A DNA stretch of 64,000 nucleotides from Pseudohalocynthiibacter aestuariivivens (lineage in GTDB: Bacteria > Pseudomonadota > Alphaproteobacteria > Rhodobacterales > Rhodobacteraceae). Shown piece by piece: positions 62,330 to 64,000 of the stretch. Where the stretch lies: the NCBI RefSeq assembly GCF_018457175.1, contig NZ_JAGFNU010000001.1, forward strand, positions 682,001 through 746,000, read 5' to 3'. Under the pieces are notes generated by a model. The model did no database searches. It was not told the DNA's origin and saw only the letters and a list, made by a program, of their open reading frames with translations. Position 1 is the stretch's first letter. Every line of letters begins with the position of its first letter. Made by a program: the position numbers and the translations under genes.

Positions 62330-62791
62330 TTAGATGCACTTGAAATAGTCAAAAGGTTCAGCACAGGCGCGGCAGCGCCAGTGTGCTTTGCATGGTGTCG
62401 AGCCAAACTGGCTGATTTTCTCAAGGTCAGTCCCACCACAAAGTGGGCAACGCTTTGGGCCACCGGCAGGCTGGGGTGGGGCTATCCCGTATTTTTCCAG
62501 TTTTTCCCGGCCCTTATCGGTCAGCCAATCGGTGGTCCAGGCGGGGGAAAGCTGCCGTTTCAACTCCAGCTTTTCGACACCGTGGTCACGTAAGGCAGTC
62601 TCGATATCAAGATTGATAATCGACGTCGCTGGGCAGCCCGAATAGGTCGGTGTTACCGTCACGCAAAGCGTGTCTTCCTGCCAATCGACATCGCGAATGA
62701 TGCCGAGATCAACAAGCGAGATCACGGGGATCTCGGGGTCAGGAACGGCATCAAGCCATTCCCAGACCTGTTTGAGCGACGGTTTTGACAT
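62330..62791 (-). CDS. paaD: PaaD: maturation factor of phenylacetyl-CoA epoxidase
   Basis: A 153-residue DUF59/MIP18-fold protein. The N-terminal part (VPDPEIPVISLVDLGIIRDV, TVTPTYSGCPAT) is DUF59; the C-terminal part has zinc-type cysteines CPLCGG and CRACAEPF, as in other PaaD proteins. It is needed for Fe-S or diiron assembly in the complex. It starts seven bases after paaC. Confidence 0.95.
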   Translation of the reverse strand: MSKPSLKQVWEWLDAVPDPEIPVISLVDLGIIRDVDWQEDTLCVTVTPTYSGCPATSIINLDIETALRDHGVEKLELKRQLSPAWTTDWLTDKGREKLEKYGIAPPQPAGGPKRCPLCGGTDLEKISQFGSTPCKAHWRCRACAEPFDYFKCI

Positions 62792-62797
62792 TACATT

Positions 62798-63571
62798 TTA
62801 CCAGGTTGCGCCGGGGTAAGCACGTTGCAGCCACTGCATTTGCGTCAGGATGTGGCCTAAATGTTCAGAGTGCCGCATTCCGGTTTTACCACCTTTGTGG
62901 GCGAACTTGCTGTCCGGAGTCGTCAGCGTTGCATCGGCAAGTACCCGGCCTACTAACGCATCATACTCGTCACGTAACGAGGCTGGATCAGGCGCAACAC
63001 CCGCCTTGACCATTTCTGCGTCAACCTCATCACCGACAAACATTTCCCCGATGTAGGGCCATAGCAAATCCAAGGCGGTTTGCATCTTGGCATGGCTCTC
63101 TTCGGTACCGTCCCCGAGGCCTGCGACCGTATCAGCCGAACGCTCAAGGTGGTAGGCGACCTCTTTGCTCGCCTTTTCCGCAATGTCTGCGATCCGCTGA
63201 TCGGAACTTTTCATTAAACGGCCAAGCATGATCGAATGCCAGGCATCGAACAGGAACTGGCGCATCATTGTCTGGCCGAAATCACCGTTAGGCTGTTCGA
63301 CCAGCAGAAGGTTGCGAAAGTCCCAGACATCTCGCAGGAAAGCCAGATTGTCGGCGGTCCTGCCTTTGCCCTCAACTTCGCCAGCCAGACCCAGCCAAAA
63401 CTGAGTTTGGCCAATCATGTCGAGCGCGGTGTTTGCAAGAGCTATATCTTCTTCAAGAACCGGGGAATGGCCGCACCATTCCGAAACACGGTGCCCCAGA
63501 ACAAGGGTGTTATCGCCCAGGCGTAGCAGGAACTGAAACAGCGCGTCATTTTTGTTGAGTTTGTCCGCCAT
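62798..63571 (-). CDS. paaC: PaaC: structural subunit of phenylacetyl-CoA epoxidase
   Basis: A 257-residue ferritin-like subunit, the non-catalytic partner of PaaA. Typical sequence: FLLRLGDNTLVLGHRVSEWCGHSPVLEED broken as LRLGDNTLVLGHRVSEWCG, EEDIALANTALDMIGQ, EVAYHLERSADTVAGLGDG, and the C-terminal GMRHSEHLGHILTQMQWLQR. Start at 63571, sharing one base with the paaB stop (TGATG). Confidence 0.95.
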   Translation of the reverse strand: MADKLNKNDALFQFLLRLGDNTLVLGHRVSEWCGHSPVLEEDIALANTALDMIGQTQFWLGLAGEVEGKGRTADNLAFLRDVWDFRNLLLVEQPNGDFGQTMMRQFLFDAWHSIMLGRLMKSSDQRIADIAEKASKEVAYHLERSADTVAGLGDGTEESHAKMQTALDLLWPYIGEMFVGDEVDAEMVKAGVAPDPASLRDEYDALVGRVLADATLTTPDSKFAHKGGKTGMRHSEHLGHILTQMQWLQRAYPGATW

Positions 63572-63855
63572 CACATCGCCCCTACGTCTTCTGGAATGTC
63601 AAAGAAGGTCGGGTGACGATACACTTTGGAATTTGACGGCTCATAAAGCGGACCTTTGTCACTGGGGGAAGAGGCCGCGATATGCGCTGCTTCGACAACC
63701 CAGATGCTGACGCCTTCATTGCGGCGCGTATAGACATCGCGCGCGTTCTTGATTGCCATTTCTGCGTCGGGCGCATGAAGCGAACCCACGTGGCGGTGGC
63801 TCATACCGTGTTGCCCGCGGATGAAAACTTCCCAGAGAGGCCATTCATTTTTCAT
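63571..63855 (-). CDS. paaB: PaaB: small subunit of phenylacetyl-CoA epoxidase
   Basis: A 94-residue protein. The PaaB pattern is clear: WPLWEVFIRGQHGMSHRHVG, SLHAPDAEMAIKNARDVYTR, RRNEGVSIWVVEA. Usual length is about 95. It overlaps paaC by one base and follows paaA by 27 bases. Confidence 0.95.
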   Translation of the reverse strand: MKNEWPLWEVFIRGQHGMSHRHVGSLHAPDAEMAIKNARDVYTRRNEGVSIWVVEAAHIAASSPSDKGPLYEPSNSKVYRHPTFFDIPEDVGAM

Positions 63856-63882
63856 GGTTTTATCCTTTTCGTTTCGCGCGGA

Positions 63883-64000
63883 TTATTCGGCGGCAGTTTT
63901 GGCTGATGCTTTGCGCGCAGCTTTTTTGCGGGCATGGGCCAGCAGGCCGTCACGCACCCATTTTCCGTCGTCCCACGCCTTGTTTCGGGCATTAAGGCGC
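63883..64000 (-). CDS. paaA: PaaA: catalytic subunit of phenylacetyl-CoA epoxidase (5' part outside window)
   Basis: The last 38 codons and the stop are present (reads NARNKAWDDGKWVRDGLLAH followed by a basic Ala/Lys tail). This matches the C-terminus of PaaA, in which a conserved AW-x-G-x-WVR motif precedes an Ala-rich helix. The catalytic diiron residues lie beyond the window end. It heads the paaABCDE operon. Confidence 0.88.
   Translation of the reverse strand, partial: RLNARNKAWDDGKWVRDGLLAHARKKAARKASAKTAAE

Overview
The window looks like a chromosome segment of a marine alphaproteobacterium of the order Rhodobacterales (Roseobacter group). This is inferred from gene content: both DctPQM and TAXI TRAP importers, an SdhE gene paired with an XRE regulator, an LdtR-like MarR regulator, DUF1194 proteins, and a paaABCDE operon facing paaG-I-K-R. 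I see no rRNA, tRNA, CRISPR array, insertion sequence or prophage. Most of the DNA is moderately GC-rich; an HNH gene at 19.3-20.1 kb and the 33.4-38 kb stretch look richer in AT.

Layout. 0-7.3 kb: a very large exported RHS/YD-repeat protein with N-terminal PKD-like domains, translationally coupled to a PEGA-domain protein cut by the window edge. 7.5-19.2 kb: mostly housekeeping genes (AhpD-like protein, PPK2, MATE exporter, class Ib aminotransferase, XRE regulator plus SdhE, LdtR-like regulator, Lrp regulator facing a DMT exporter, glyoxalase with two DUF1194 proteins, thyA-folA). 19.3-20.1 kb: an AT-rich HNH endonuclease gene, probably acquired. 20.5-33.4 kb: catabolic genes, in order ArgE, an operon of HpaB-type hydroxylase, RidA, Rieske oxygenase and DUF1028, then LysR, GMC oxidoreductase, an enolase-superfamily enzyme, a PAS-LuxR regulator, thiolase, acyl-CoA ligase and a 3-hydroxybutyrate-dehydrogenase-like SDR. 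33.6-40.5 kb: a looser accessory region with an exported HExxH protein, a Na+/H+ antiporter, a HIT protein, two decayed genes (an HxlR regulator and a tautomerase), a small membrane protein, an AraC regulator facing a DUF4142-cupredoxin pair, and an HD-fold protein. 40.6-47.9 kb: a LysR gene, then a TAXI-TRAP importer with an FAD amino-acid dehydrogenase and an Asp/Glu-type racemase, then a divergent LysR gene. 47.9-64 kb: a nearly complete phenylacetate (paa) locus.

How the genes work together. The paa locus encodes activation (PaaK), epoxidation (PaaABCDE), isomerisation (PaaG), ring opening and aldehyde oxidation (PaaZ), a fused hydratase/dehydrogenase covering the PaaF and PaaH steps, the thioesterase PaaI and two repressors (PaaX, PaaR). 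A DctPQM transporter and a cytochrome P450 lie inside it and suggest uptake and preliminary oxidation of a related aromatic acid. An extra PaaA paralogue with an altered iron site sits at the end of the paaBCDE run. The 20-33 kb cluster has the enzymes of a second, uncharacterised pathway ending in CoA-thioester chemistry. The 41-47 kb operon looks like import, racemisation and oxidation of an amino acid or related compound.
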